This document shows positions 35,918 through 44,830 of a DNA stretch of 64,000 bases, piece by piece. Both the position numbers and the translations under genes were made by a program. Positions within the stretch are counted from its first letter, which is position 1; every line of letters starts with the position of its first letter. The stretch comes from Pseudomonas delhiensis (GTDB lineage Bacteria > Pseudomonadota > Gammaproteobacteria > Pseudomonadales > Pseudomonadaceae). Below the pieces are notes generated by a model that saw only the letters and a program-made list of their open reading frames with translations, did not search any database and was not told the DNA's origin. The stretch is taken from NCBI RefSeq assembly GCF_900187975.1, contig NZ_FZPC01000022.1, positions 62,001 to 126,000 on the forward strand. Direction: 5' to 3'.

Positions 35918-36654
35918 GCTACGTGGCGCCGGCCCTGGGCAGCTTCATCCTGCTGGCCTACACCCTGGAGGCGGTCACCGGTTTCGGCAGCGTGGTGCTG
36001 GCGCTGTCCCTCGGCGCCCTGCTGCTGCCCATCGAGCAACTGCTGCCGGTGCTGGTGCCACTGAACGTCGGCCTGACCAGCTACCTGGCCTGGCGCCACC
36101 GCCGCCTGGTGCAGTGGCGGCTGCTGCTGGCCACCCTGCTGCCGGGCATGCTGCTGGGCATGGTGGCCGGCTACCTGCTGCTGCCCTGGCTGGACCCGCA
36201 ACTGCTCAAGCGCGGCCTCGGCCTGCTCATCCTCTGGTTCGCCGTCCGCGAGCTGCAGCGCAGCGCCAAGGGCACGCCGCGCGGCCGGGTGCCCGGCTGG
36301 GCGATGCGCCTGGCCACCGGCGCCGCCGGCGTCTGCCAGGGCCTGTTCGCCTCCGGCGGGCCGCTGCTGGTCTACGCCCTGGCCGGCCAGCAGCTGGACA
36401 AGTCGCGCCTGCGCGCCACCCTGGTGTGCGTCTGGTTCACCCTGAACGGCCTGCTCACCCTGGCCTTCCTGCTCGACGGCCGGCTGCGCCCGGCCCTGCC
36501 CCAGGTGCTGGCCTACGCGCCGCTGCTGCCGCTGGGCCTGTGGCTGGGCGAGCACCTGCACCGGCGCTGCGCGGAACGCCACTTCCGCCTGGCCATCCAC
36601 CTCCTGCTGCTGGTCAGCGGGGTCCTGCTGCTGTCTCCCTGGAGCCTCCTGTGA
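35914..36654 (+). CDS. TauE/SafE family membrane transporter
   Basis: 246 aa, about seven to eight hydrophobic helices. The two half-domain motifs of the family, ALEAVTGFGSVVLALSLGALL-like (LEAVTGFGSVVLALSLG) and RLATGAAGVCQGLFASGGPL, are present. Members export sulfite, sulfoacetate or other small organic acids. Its stop overlaps the following GTG (GTGA) and its ATG overlaps the symporter stop (ATGA). Confidence 0.88.
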   Translation: MSYVAPALGSFILLAYTLEAVTGFGSVVLALSLGALLLPIEQLLPVLVPLNVGLTSYLAWRHRRLVQWRLLLATLLPGMLLGMVAGYLLLPWLDPQLLKRGLGLLILWFAVRELQRSAKGTPRGRVPGWAMRLATGAAGVCQGLFASGGPLLVYALAGQQLDKSRLRATLVCVWFTLNGLLTLAFLLDGRLRPALPQVLAYAPLLPLGLWLGEHLHRRCAERHFRLAIHLLLLVSGVLLLSPWSLL

Positions 36655-38405
36655 GCTACGACATCATCGTCAAGAACGGCCTCTACTTCGACGGCAGCGG
36701 CGCCCCCGGCGCCCTGCGCCACCTGGGCATCCGCGCCGGGCGCATCGATACCCTCAGCGCTTCGCCGCTGGACGAGGCCGGCTGCCCGCAGGTGCTGGAC
36801 GCCGCCGGCAGCTGGGTGACCCCGGGCTTCCTGGAAATCCACTCGCACTACGACGCCGAGGTGATAGCCGCGCCGGCGCTGAAGGAATCGGTGCGCCACG
36901 GCGTGACCACGGTGGCCCTGGGCTCCTGCTCCATCAGCATGGTGCTGGGCGAGGCGGAGGACTGCTCCGACCTGTTCACCCGCGTCGAGGCGGTGCCCCG
37001 CGAGGTGGTGCTGCCGATCCTGCGGGAGAAGCGCACCTGGCGCGACGCCGCCGGCTACCGCGCCTTCTACGAGCAACTGCCGCTGGGCCCGAACCTGTGC
37101 TCCTTCCTCGGCCACTCCGAACTGCGCGTGGCGGTGATGGGCCTGGAGCGCGCCACCAGCGGCGCCAGGCCCACCGAGGCCGAGCTGCGGCGCATGGAGC
37201 AACTGCTCGACGAAGCGCTGGACGCCGGCTGCTTCGGCCTGTCGGTGATGACCACGCGGCTGGACAAGATGGACGGCGAGCGCGCCTGGTCCAGCCCGCT
37301 GCCCTCCACCTTCGCCAGCTGGAAGGAGTTCGCCCGCCTGTTCGCCGTGCTGCGCCGGCGCGGCGCGCTGATGCAGGGCGCGCCCAACGCGGTGACCAAG
37401 ATCAACGTGTTCGCCTTCCTCTGGCAGGCCCACGGCTGGTTCCGCCGGCCGCTCAAGTGCAGCATGCTCACCGCCCTGGACCTCAAGTCGCAGCCCTTCA
37501 TGCACCGCATCACCCGCGCCTCCGGCTGGCTGGCCAACCGCGTGCTGCGCGGGCGCTTCCGCTGGCAGACGCTGCCGGCGCCCTTCGTGGTGCGCATCGA
37601 GGGGTTGAACATGAACGGTTTCGAGGAGTTCGGCGCCGGCGAAGTGCTGCGCGACATCAAGGACCCGGAAGAACTCTACGCGCGCATCCAGGACCCGGCC
37701 TTCCGCGAGCGCTTCCGCAAGGACATCAAGGCCACCCTCAGCCTGGGCCTGTGGCACCGCCGGCTGTCCGACTGCTGGGTGCGCGAATGCCCGGACGCGA
37801 GCCTCGTCGGGCGCAACTTCGAGGAGATCGGCCAGCAGCAGGGCAAGGATGCGGTGGACGCCTTCTTCGACCTGGCCAGCCAGTACCGCAACGCGCTGAA
37901 GTGGACCACCTGCTACGGCAACCACCGCCCGCAGGTGATGGCCAGGCTGCTGGCCAGCCCCTGGACGCAGCCGGGCTTCGCCGACTCCGGCGCGCACCTG
38001 GCCTCCCACGCCCAGTACAACTTCCCGCTGCGCCTGCTCAAGTACGTGCGCGACGCCGAGCTGGCCGGCCAGCCGTTCATGGACGTCGGCCGCGCGGTGC
38101 GGCGCCTGACCGGCGAACTGGCCGACTTCGCCGGGCTGGACGCCGGCTACCTCCGCGTGGGCGACCGCGCCGACCTGGTGATCGTCAACCCCGAAGGCCT
38201 GACCGACGAGCTGGACGAGGTGAGCGAGGCGCCCATGGAAAACCTCGGACTGGTGCGCCTGGTCAAGCGCAACGACGCGGCGGTGGAGGCCACCGTCATC
38301 AACGGCCGGGTGGCCTACCGGCGCGAGGGTGGCTTCGCCGAGGCGCTGGGCAAGGAGCGCGGCTTCGGGCGATTCCTGCCGGGGCGGGACATAGTGCGGG
38401 CGTGA
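36651..38405 (+). CDS. N-acyl-D-amino-acid deacylase-like amidohydrolase
   Basis: 584 aa from a GTG start. The metal-dependent hydrolase core is evident: VTPGFLEIHSHYDAEV (HxH metal ligands), GSCSISMVLGEAEDC, HSELRVAVMG, and late ADSGAHLASHAQ with the catalytic Asp. The terminal RVGDRADLVIVNPEGL and VINGRVAYRREGG is the small beta domain of D-aminoacylases/dihydroorotase-like enzymes. It probably hydrolyses an N-acyl or cyclic amide substrate imported by the symporter. The stop abuts a family-2 repeat at 38406. Confidence 0.85.
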   Translation: MSYDIIVKNGLYFDGSGAPGALRHLGIRAGRIDTLSASPLDEAGCPQVLDAAGSWVTPGFLEIHSHYDAEVIAAPALKESVRHGVTTVALGSCSISMVLGEAEDCSDLFTRVEAVPREVVLPILREKRTWRDAAGYRAFYEQLPLGPNLCSFLGHSELRVAVMGLERATSGARPTEAELRRMEQLLDEALDAGCFGLSVMTTRLDKMDGERAWSSPLPSTFASWKEFARLFAVLRRRGALMQGAPNAVTKINVFAFLWQAHGWFRRPLKCSMLTALDLKSQPFMHRITRASGWLANRVLRGRFRWQTLPAPFVVRIEGLNMNGFEEFGAGEVLRDIKDPEELYARIQDPAFRERFRKDIKATLSLGLWHRRLSDCWVRECPDASLVGRNFEEIGQQQGKDAVDAFFDLASQYRNALKWTTCYGNHRPQVMARLLASPWTQPGFADSGAHLASHAQYNFPLRLLKYVRDAELAGQPFMDVGRAVRRLTGELADFAGLDAGYLRVGDRADLVIVNPEGLTDELDEVSEAPMENLGLVRLVKRNDAAVEATVINGRVAYRREGGFAEALGKERGFGRFLPGRDIVRA

Positions 38406-39167
38406 GGCGGATAACCGCGAGCGGTCATTCGCCCTACGTGTACATGCCCTGCAGGAGCGGATTTGAGCTGCGATTTCGCAGCGGGGCCCGGCCTATCGCG
38501 GACGGAGTCCGCTCCTACGACCGTGCTTTCCTGGAACTGTAGGAGCGGGCCCTGCCCGCGATTCGCGCGCAGGGCGCGCTCCTACAGGGAAGCTACGCAG
38601 GCGGGGATGGCGTAGGAGCAACTGTCTATTGGGTTTGGGTGTAGCGCGCCGCTCCGAGTGCGTGGATGTCTCTTGTTTCGCCCCTCGGGCGAGTCACTTC
38701 TTTCAAACGTCGGGAAGCCGAACCTCAAAGAAGTAACCAAGAAGGCTTGCCCCGACATACGGGCCCGATGGAGCCGGGCTACCCTCGCGAATTCCCCCGC
38801 CACGGAGGCCCGCCCCGACAGCACGTCCCTGTGCTGATCGGGGCTCTAGCGACATCCATGTCGCATGACCTCCTGAGCGCCGGTTTCGCTCGGCCTTCTG
38901 AAGGGGCGTTCCGGTGCGCTCGGTTGTTTCTCTGGAAGTCCCAAACGCCAGAGCAAAAGCGCTTTTGCTTTTCGTAGGATCGAGGGGGACGCCCAGTTCT
39001 TGCTCGCGAACCTCGGTTCCCCGCGTTCGCGATAGTTCGTAGGGCGCATAACGCCTACGGCGTTATCCGCCATGATCGCGGACAGAGTCCGCCCCTACGG
39101 TTCCAGGAAGCATGGATGTAGGAGGACTCCGTCCGCGATTATCCCCGGCCGCACGAACCTCGAGGCA
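38406..39167. repeat. Repeat-filled gap (762 bp) with REP family 1 and 2 elements
   Basis: No gene is seen. 38406-38438 is an inverted family-2 element (GGCGGATAACCGCGAGCGG... CGCCCTACG). 38491-38586 is a composite (TCGCGGACGGAGTCCGCTCC, spacer, then the 49-bp family-1 palindrome at 38538-38586). 39038-39071 is a family-2 copy apparently identical to that at 6382. 39072-39139 holds further family-1 pieces (ATCGCGGACAGAGTCCG; TGTAGGAGGACTCCGTCC). The central 38640-39000 block is non-repetitive within the window, less GC-rich, and carries GCAAAAGCGCTTTTGC (perfect 16-bp palindrome near 38955-38970) but no convincing coding frame. Confidence 0.75.
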
Positions 39168-39983
39168 TCAGCCCCCGGCATTGGCCAGCAGGCGCTGGGC
39201 GCGGGCCAGGACCGGGGCGTCGACCATCTGGCCGTCCACCTGGAAGGCCGCCGCGCCGCTTTCGGCCGCCTCCACCACCCGGCGTGCCCAGGCCAGCTCC
39301 TCGGCGCCGGGGGCCAGGGCCGCGTGGAGCACGGCGACCTGTTTCGGGTGGATACACAGGGCGCCCACCAGGCCCAGGTCGCGGCCATGGCGGAGGGTCG
39401 CGGCGAAGCCTTCGGCGTCGTCGAAGGCCGGGTAGACGGTGTCCAGCGGCGGTTGCAGGCCGTTGACCCGCGAGTGCAGCAGCAGGCCCAGGCGCACCTG
39501 GTCGTAGACGGTTCCCGCCGCCGCGGTGCCGCTGCTCATGCCGATGTCCAGGGCCAGGTCGAGGCCGCCGAAGGTCAGGCGCTCGACGCCCGCGCAGGCG
39601 GCGATCTCCCCCACCGCCAGCAGCCCGCGGGCGCTTTCGATCAGGGGCCACACCGGCTTGCCGCAGGCTGCCACGGCGCGCACCTGGTCGGCGCACTCGG
39701 CCTTGGGCAGGAGGACGCCGGCGATGCCCGGCAGGCGCCGGCACAGTTCCAGGTCGGCGGCGTGCTCGGGGTGCCCGGCGGCGTTCACCCGCACCCGCAC
39801 GCGGGCTTGCGGGCTGGCTGCGAGGAAGGCCGCCAGGTCGTCGCGGGCGCGGGCCTTGAGCGATGCCTCGACGGCGTCCTCCAGGTCGACGATCACGGCG
39901 TCGGCGCCGGCGGCCAGGGCCTTGGCGAAGCGCTCCGGGCGGCTGCCGGGGACGAACAGGGCGGAACGGACGATGGCAGTCAT
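39168..39983 (-). CDS. ccl: CitE-like citramalyl-CoA lyase of itaconate catabolism
   Basis: 271 aa. The HpcH/HpaI-CitE TIM-barrel start is RSALFVPGSRPERFAKALAA then GADAVIVDLEDAV. WPLIESARGLLAVGEIA and LTFGGLDLALDIG hold the Mg2+/acid residues. GALCIHPKQV closes the active site. In itaconate degradation Ccl splits (S)-citramalyl-CoA into acetyl-CoA and pyruvate. The flanking transferase, hydratase and LysR genes have the order of PA0877-PA0883, from memory. Last gene of the operon. Confidence 0.88.
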   Translation of the reverse strand: MTAIVRSALFVPGSRPERFAKALAAGADAVIVDLEDAVEASLKARARDDLAAFLAASPQARVRVRVNAAGHPEHAADLELCRRLPGIAGVLLPKAECADQVRAVAACGKPVWPLIESARGLLAVGEIAACAGVERLTFGGLDLALDIGMSSGTAAAGTVYDQVRLGLLLHSRVNGLQPPLDTVYPAFDDAEGFAATLRHGRDLGLVGALCIHPKQVAVLHAALAPGAEELAWARRVVEAAESGAAAFQVDGQMVDAPVLARAQRLLANAGG

Positions 39984-40006
39984 GGCGGTCCTTGGTCGGG
40001 TTCGGC

Positions 40007-41197
40007 TCACACCGCGCCCTGCTCGTGCAGGCGCTGGATGTCGGCGGCGGTATAGCCCAGCTCGGCGAGCAGGCCGTCGGTATGCTCGCCCAGGCCCGGC
40101 ACGGCGTCCATGCGCGGCGCATAGGCGTTGCTGCGGGCCGGCGGCAGCAGCGCCGGCAGGCGGCCCACCGGGCTGTCGATCTCGCGCCAGGCGTCGCGGG
40201 CCTGCAGTTGCGGATGCTGCCACAGGCCCTGCATGTCGTTGACGTGGGCGTTGGCGATCTGCGCCTGCTCCAGGCGCGCCACCACCTCCGCGGCGCTCAG
40301 GTCGGCGAAGGCCTCGACGATCAGCGCGCGCAGGGCCTCGCGGTTGGCCACCCGCAGGCTGGTGGCGGTGAAGCGCGGGTCGGTCGCCAGCTCCGGGCGC
40401 CGCAGCACCACCTCGCAGAAGACCTTCCACTCGCGCTCGTTCTGCACGCCGAGCATCACGTTCCTGCCGTCGCCGGCGGGGAAAGGCCCATAGGGGTAGA
40501 TGGTGGCGTGGGCGGCGCCGGCGCGCGGCGGTTGCGCCTGGCCTTCGAAGGCGTAGTACATGGGGAAGCCCATCCACTCGGCCATGCCCTCGAGCATTGA
40601 GACCTCCACCCGGCTGCCCTCCCCCGTGCGCTCGCGCAGCAGCAGCGCCGAGAGGATGCCGCTGTAGGCGTACATGCCGGCGGAGATGTCGGCGATGGAG
40701 CAGCCGGCCTTGGCCATTTCGTCCGGGCCGGGGCCGCCGGTCACCGAGAGGAAGCCGCTCTCGCTCTGGATCAGCAGGTCGTAGGCCTTCTTCTGCTCGT
40801 AGGGGCCGCCTTCGCCATAGCCGGAGATGTCGCAGACGATCAGCCGCGGGAAGCGTTCGTGCAGCGCCTCGAACGACAGCCCCAGGCGCGCGGCGGCGCC
40901 GGGCGCGAGGTTCTGCACCAGCACGTCGGCCTGGCCCAGCAGTTGTTCCAGCACGGCATGGGCCTCGGCCTGCTTGAGGTCCAGGGCCAGGCTTTGCTTG
41001 GAGCGGTTGGTCCAGACGAAATGCGAGGCCATGCCGCGCACGCGCTCGTCGTAGCCGCGGGCGAAGTCGCCGACGCCGGGGCGCTCGACCTTGATGACGC
41101 GAGCGCCGAGGTCGGCCAGCTGGCGGGTGCAGAACGGCGCGGCGATGGCGTGTTCCAGGCTGATGACGGTGATGCCGTCGAGGGGACGCGGGTTCAT
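40007..41197 (-). CDS. ict: CaiB/BaiF-type CoA-transferase (itaconate CoA-transferase)
   Basis: 396 aa. Family III CoA-transferase features: LDGITVISLEHAIAAPFCTR, VQNLAPGAAARLGLSFE, and the Asp nucleophile region in CSIADISAGMYAYSGIL. The product would move CoA from succinyl-CoA to itaconate. The assignment to itaconate is from its position between ccl and the prpD/acyl-CoA dehydrogenase/hydratase genes; CaiB sequence alone cannot fix the substrate. The start at 41197 is chosen over an upstream ATG because MNPRPLDG matches the family start and GGAGC precedes it. Confidence 0.88.
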   Translation of the reverse strand: MNPRPLDGITVISLEHAIAAPFCTRQLADLGARVIKVERPGVGDFARGYDERVRGMASHFVWTNRSKQSLALDLKQAEAHAVLEQLLGQADVLVQNLAPGAAARLGLSFEALHERFPRLIVCDISGYGEGGPYEQKKAYDLLIQSESGFLSVTGGPGPDEMAKAGCSIADISAGMYAYSGILSALLLRERTGEGSRVEVSMLEGMAEWMGFPMYYAFEGQAQPPRAGAAHATIYPYGPFPAGDGRNVMLGVQNEREWKVFCEVVLRRPELATDPRFTATSLRVANREALRALIVEAFADLSAAEVVARLEQAQIANAHVNDMQGLWQHPQLQARDAWREIDSPVGRLPALLPPARSNAYAPRMDAVPGLGEHTDGLLAELGYTAADIQRLHEQGAV

Positions 41198-41330
41198 GGG
41201 TGCTCCAGGTGTCTCGTGCGCCGCCATGGCGGGCGGCACTGTCGGTCTGTATCCACGGTCCGGGCGGGCGGCGCATCGCGCTCTGTGAACCCCCGGGTTC
41301 CGGAGGCCGCCCGCCCGGGCCGCGGGCTAC

Positions 41331-42680
41331 TCAGGCGAAGGCTTCCAGGCTTTCCAGGGCATGCAGGCGCCAGCTGGCGTCGATCAGCCGCGCGGCCTCG
41401 GCCTCGCCACGCTCGCCGGCGAAGGCCAGCAGGCGGCGGAACTTGTCTTCCAGCTCGGCGCGGCTGAGGCTGTTGCCCGGGTCGCCCTTGGGCTCGTCGA
41501 TGGCGCCGTGCAGCTGGCGGCCGTCGATGGTGAGCACCTCTACGCGGCCCAGCCAGCGCTGCGGGTAGGCGCCGTCCACCTCGGCATCCAGTTGCATGCC
41601 CACCTTGTCGCGGAAGGCCGCCACGCGCGGGTCCTGCAGGGCGAAGCGTTCGAACTCCACCAGCCCGGCCTTGCCGTGCACGGCGATCAGGCCCAGCACC
41701 GTGCCCATGGAGAACTTCGCCTGGTGCACGGTCTGCGGCACGACCACGCGGCCGAGCACGTCGATGGCGCCCTGGTGCACGCGGGTGGTGACGCGGGCGA
41801 TGTCCTCGGCCTGCAGGCCCTCGCGCTGCATCAGCGCCAGCAGGGCGTCCGCCGCCGGGTGGGTGTGGCGGCAGGAGGCGTGGAACTTGAACGAGGTCTC
41901 CACCAGCGCCCAGCGGCTGCCCAGGCCGTCCACCAGCCAGCGCGGCTCGGCGTCGCTGGACATGCCGGCGGCCATGCCCTGCTCGCCCTCGAGGATGTTC
42001 TGCGCGCCGGTCAGGCCGTCCGCGGTCAGGTACGCGGCCAGCAGGCCGTCGGCGGCGGCCTTGGCGGTGTGCAGCTGCTTGGAGTCGGCGGCGTCGCGGA
42101 GGAACTCCCAGAGCCCGGCGGCCTGGGTCCCGGCGCTGCCCAGGCAGTGCACGAACTGGCGGGCGTCCAGGCCCAGCAGCTTGCCCACCGCCACGGCCGC
42201 GGCCAGGGTGCCGACGGTGGCGGTGGTGTGGAAGATGCGGTAGTGCGAGCGGCCGAGGAACTCGCCGATGCGGATGCCCGCCTCGTAGCCGGCGACCGCC
42301 GCGAGGATCAGGTCGCGGCCGGACCTGCCCAGGTCCTGGGCGGCGGCCAGGGCCGCCGGGAACACCACCGTGGCCGGGTGCAGCACCGAGCTGTTGTGCA
42401 GGTCGTCCTGCTCCACCAGGTGCGAGCTGGCGCCGTTGACCAGGGCGGCGAAGTACGCCGAGGTGGCGCTGCCGTCCACCAGCACGCGGCTGCGGCCGTC
42501 GGCCGGGCCCATTCTGCGGGCGTAGCGCTGGAACAGCGGGATGGGGTGGCGGCCCTGGCTGGCCAGGGCCGAGCCCAGCCAGTCGAGGAACAGGTCTTCG
42601 GTGCGCGCGACCACCGCTTCGGGCAGGTCTTCGTAGCGCAGGCCGGCGAGGAATTCGGCCAGGGCGTGGGTATTGTTCAT
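41331..42680 (-). CDS. MmgE/PrpD family protein of the itaconate cluster
   Basis: 449 aa. Typical MmgE/PrpD segments are LFLDWLGSALASQG, SHLVEQDDLHNSSVLHPATV (active-site His and Asp), GRSHYRIFHTTATVGTLAAA and KFHASCRHTHPAADALL. The family includes 2-methylcitrate dehydratase, cis-aconitate decarboxylase and iminodisuccinate epimerase; the exact role in this operon is not established. It may process a side intermediate or stereoisomer. It sits between the CoA-transferase and acyl-CoA dehydrogenase genes. Confidence 0.87.
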   Translation of the reverse strand: MNNTHALAEFLAGLRYEDLPEAVVARTEDLFLDWLGSALASQGRHPIPLFQRYARRMGPADGRSRVLVDGSATSAYFAALVNGASSHLVEQDDLHNSSVLHPATVVFPAALAAAQDLGRSGRDLILAAVAGYEAGIRIGEFLGRSHYRIFHTTATVGTLAAAVAVGKLLGLDARQFVHCLGSAGTQAAGLWEFLRDAADSKQLHTAKAAADGLLAAYLTADGLTGAQNILEGEQGMAAGMSSDAEPRWLVDGLGSRWALVETSFKFHASCRHTHPAADALLALMQREGLQAEDIARVTTRVHQGAIDVLGRVVVPQTVHQAKFSMGTVLGLIAVHGKAGLVEFERFALQDPRVAAFRDKVGMQLDAEVDGAYPQRWLGRVEVLTIDGRQLHGAIDEPKGDPGNSLSRAELEDKFRRLLAFAGERGEAEAARLIDASWRLHALESLEAFA

Positions 42681-42703
42681 CGCTTGTCGTCCTTGGGCGC
42701 GGC

Positions 42704-43864
42704 TCAGAAGGAACGCGGCAGTTCGAGCAGGTGCTCGGCCACGTAGGAAAGGATCAGGTTGGTGGAGATCGGCGCCACCTGGTACAGCCGCGTCTCGCGG
42801 AACTTGCGCTCCACGTCGTATTCGCAGGCGAAGCCGAAGCCGCCGTGGGTCTGCAGGCAGGCGTTGGCCGCCTCCCAGCTGGCCTTGGCCGCCAGGTACT
42901 TGGCCATGTTCGCCGCCGCGCCGGCGTTGCGCCCGGCGTCGTATTCCGCGCAGGCCTTCCAGCGCATCAGGTCGGCCGCCTCCACCTCGATGTGCGCTTC
43001 GGCGATGGGGAACTGCACGCCCTGGTTCTGCCCGATGGGGCGGCCGAACACCACGCGGTCGCGGGCGTACTGGCTGGCCTTGTCGATGAACCAGCGGCCG
43101 TCGCCGATGCATTCGGCGGCGATCAGCGTGCGCTCGGCGTTGAGGCCGTCGAGGATGTAGCGGAAGCCCTTGCCCTCCTCGCCGATCAGGCTGCTGGCGG
43201 GGATTTCCAGGTTGTCGAAGAACAGCTCGTTGGTCTCGTGGTTGACCATGTTGGCGATCGGTTGCACGGTCAGGCCGTTGCCGATGGCCTCGCGCAGGTC
43301 GACCAGGAAGATCGACATGCCCTCGGCCTTTTTCTTCACCTCGGCCAGCGGCGTGGTGCGGGCCAGCAGGATCATCAGGTCGGAGTGCTGCACGCGCGAG
43401 ATCCACACCTTCTGGCCGTTGATGACGTACTTGTCGCCGCGGCGCACGGCGGTGGTCTTGATCTTGGTGGTGTCGGTGCCGGTGGTCGGCTCGGTGACGC
43501 CCATGGACTGCAGGCGCAGTTCGCCGCTGGCGAGTTTGGGCAGGTAGTAGCGCTTCTGCTCCTCGCTGCCGTTACGCAGCAGGGTGAACATGTTGTACAT
43601 CTGCCCGTGGATGGTCCCGGAGTTGCCGCCGCAGCGGTTCACTTCCTCGAGGATCACCGAGGCCTCGGCCAGGCCCAGGCCGGAGCCGCCGTACTCCTCG
43701 GGGATCATCGCCGACAGCCAGCCGGCCTCGGTCATGGCCCTGACGAAGGCCTCGGGGAAGCCCTTGCGCTCGTCGATCTCGCGCCAGTAGGCGCTGCCGT
43801 ATTCCGCGCACAGGGCGCGCACGCCTTCACGGATGGCCTGCAGTTCTTCCGGGGTGCTGCTCAT
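42704..43864 (-). CDS. Acyl-CoA dehydrogenase of the itaconate cluster
   Basis: 386 aa, canonical ACAD length. Flavin and substrate motifs are LQSMGVTEPTTGTDTTKI, KYVINGQKVWISRVQHSD and LNAERTLIAAECIGDGR, with the C-terminal LQTHGGFGFACEYDVERKFRE. The product should oxidise a short branched acyl-CoA, possibly methylsuccinyl-CoA feeding into the pathway; this is inference. The ATG has GAGGAAC upstream. Confidence 0.92.
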   Translation of the reverse strand: MSSTPEELQAIREGVRALCAEYGSAYWREIDERKGFPEAFVRAMTEAGWLSAMIPEEYGGSGLGLAEASVILEEVNRCGGNSGTIHGQMYNMFTLLRNGSEEQKRYYLPKLASGELRLQSMGVTEPTTGTDTTKIKTTAVRRGDKYVINGQKVWISRVQHSDLMILLARTTPLAEVKKKAEGMSIFLVDLREAIGNGLTVQPIANMVNHETNELFFDNLEIPASSLIGEEGKGFRYILDGLNAERTLIAAECIGDGRWFIDKASQYARDRVVFGRPIGQNQGVQFPIAEAHIEVEAADLMRWKACAEYDAGRNAGAAANMAKYLAAKASWEAANACLQTHGGFGFACEYDVERKFRETRLYQVAPISTNLILSYVAEHLLELPRSF

Positions 43865-43884
43865 GGGGGTTCCTCGATGGGGGT

Positions 43885-44712
43885 TCAGTCGAATTCCACT
43901 TCGCCGCGCTGGGCGATGCCGGCGCCGTTGCCGGCCCAGACCTCGGCCTTGCCGGGGCCGCTGGGGCGGCCGCCGAGCTCGAAGGGCTCGGGGCAGATCA
44001 GCGGGCGCAGGCCGCGGTAGGCGAAGCGGCGCAGGCGCGCCTGCGGGTTGGCGCGGCAGAAGGCGCGCAGGCTCAGGGTGGCGATCAGCGGGCCGTGCAC
44101 CACCAGGCCGGGGTAGCCCTCGGCCTCGGTGACGTAGGGCCAGTCGTAGTGGATGCGGTGGCCGTTGAAGGTCACCGCGGAATAGCGGAACAGCAGCACC
44201 GGGCTGGGCTCCACCGCCTCGCGCCAGGCGCCTTCGGGCAGCGCCTCGGTGCCGCCGAGCCTGGGCGGGCTGGGTTCGCGGTAGACGATGTCCTGCTCCT
44301 CGCGCAGGGCCAGGTGGCCGTCCTGCAGGTAGTCGTGGCGCAGGGTGACGAACAGCAGCGCGCCGGTGCGGCCGTGCTTTTCCTCGACGTTCAGGATGCG
44401 GGTCACCCGGCTGGCCTCGCGGCCGACGCGCAGCGGCGCGTGGAACTCCAGGCGGCCGCCGGCCCACATGCGGTTGCGCCCGTCCGCCGGCGGCAGGAAG
44501 CCGCCGCGCGCCGGGTGGCCGTCGGCGCCCAGGCCAGCCTCGGCCACTGCGTCCTGGAAGAATGCCCAGTGCCACAGCGGCGGCAGCGCCTCGCCGGCGG
44601 CCGGGGCCTGCTCGCCGAGGGTGGCGGCCAGGCGGCTGACCAGCAGCGTGCTCAGCGCCTCGTGGCTTTCCTGGCTGCGGCCTATCCAGGCCTCGTAGGA
44701 AGATTCGCTCAT
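43885..44712 (-). CDS. ich: MaoC/FAS1-dehydratase-like itaconyl-CoA hydratase
   Basis: 275 aa, a fused double hot-dog protein. The N-terminal half contains WHWAFFQDAVAEAGLGADGH, and the C-terminal half the hydratase motif RYSAVTFNGHRIHYDWPYVTE (Asn-x-His catalytic type) and GLVVHGPLIATLSL. This is the mesaconyl-C4-CoA/itaconyl-CoA hydratase family; Ich hydrates itaconyl-CoA to citramalyl-CoA. First gene of the operon, facing the LysR gene 118 bp away. Confidence 0.9.
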   Translation of the reverse strand: MSESSYEAWIGRSQESHEALSTLLVSRLAATLGEQAPAAGEALPPLWHWAFFQDAVAEAGLGADGHPARGGFLPPADGRNRMWAGGRLEFHAPLRVGREASRVTRILNVEEKHGRTGALLFVTLRHDYLQDGHLALREEQDIVYREPSPPRLGGTEALPEGAWREAVEPSPVLLFRYSAVTFNGHRIHYDWPYVTEAEGYPGLVVHGPLIATLSLRAFCRANPQARLRRFAYRGLRPLICPEPFELGGRPSGPGKAEVWAGNGAGIAQRGEVEFD

Positions 44713-44747
44713 TCTCAGTGTCTCTGACCGGGAAATTTCCGAACAGC

Positions 44748-44765
44748 ATGCAAGTTGGCTTGCAT
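44748..44765. promoter_or_regulatory. Candidate LysR operator between ich and its regulator
   Basis: ATGCAAGTTGGCTTGCAT is a perfect 7-bp inverted repeat (ATGCAAG/CTTGCAT) with a four-base centre and contains a T-N11-A, the usual LysR-type operator form. It lies in the 118-bp divergent intergenic region, 36 bp upstream of ich and 66 bp upstream of the LysR gene. It is the only such palindrome in the interval. Confidence 0.65.
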
Positions 44766-44830
44766 TCAGGGAATCCGCATTTTAATAATCCAGCGTTAAC
44801 CGAAACCGAACGCTATCCGGACGTCCCGCC

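Noticed and set aside
38666-38977. 103-codon open frame in the repeat-rich gap
   Set aside because: Low-complexity, Arg/Pro/Ser-rich with no ribosome site; appears to be a chance frame in non-coding sequence.
38406-39167. CRISPR-like repetition
   Set aside because: The repeats are palindromic REP-type units of irregular spacing, without uniform spacers or cas genes.
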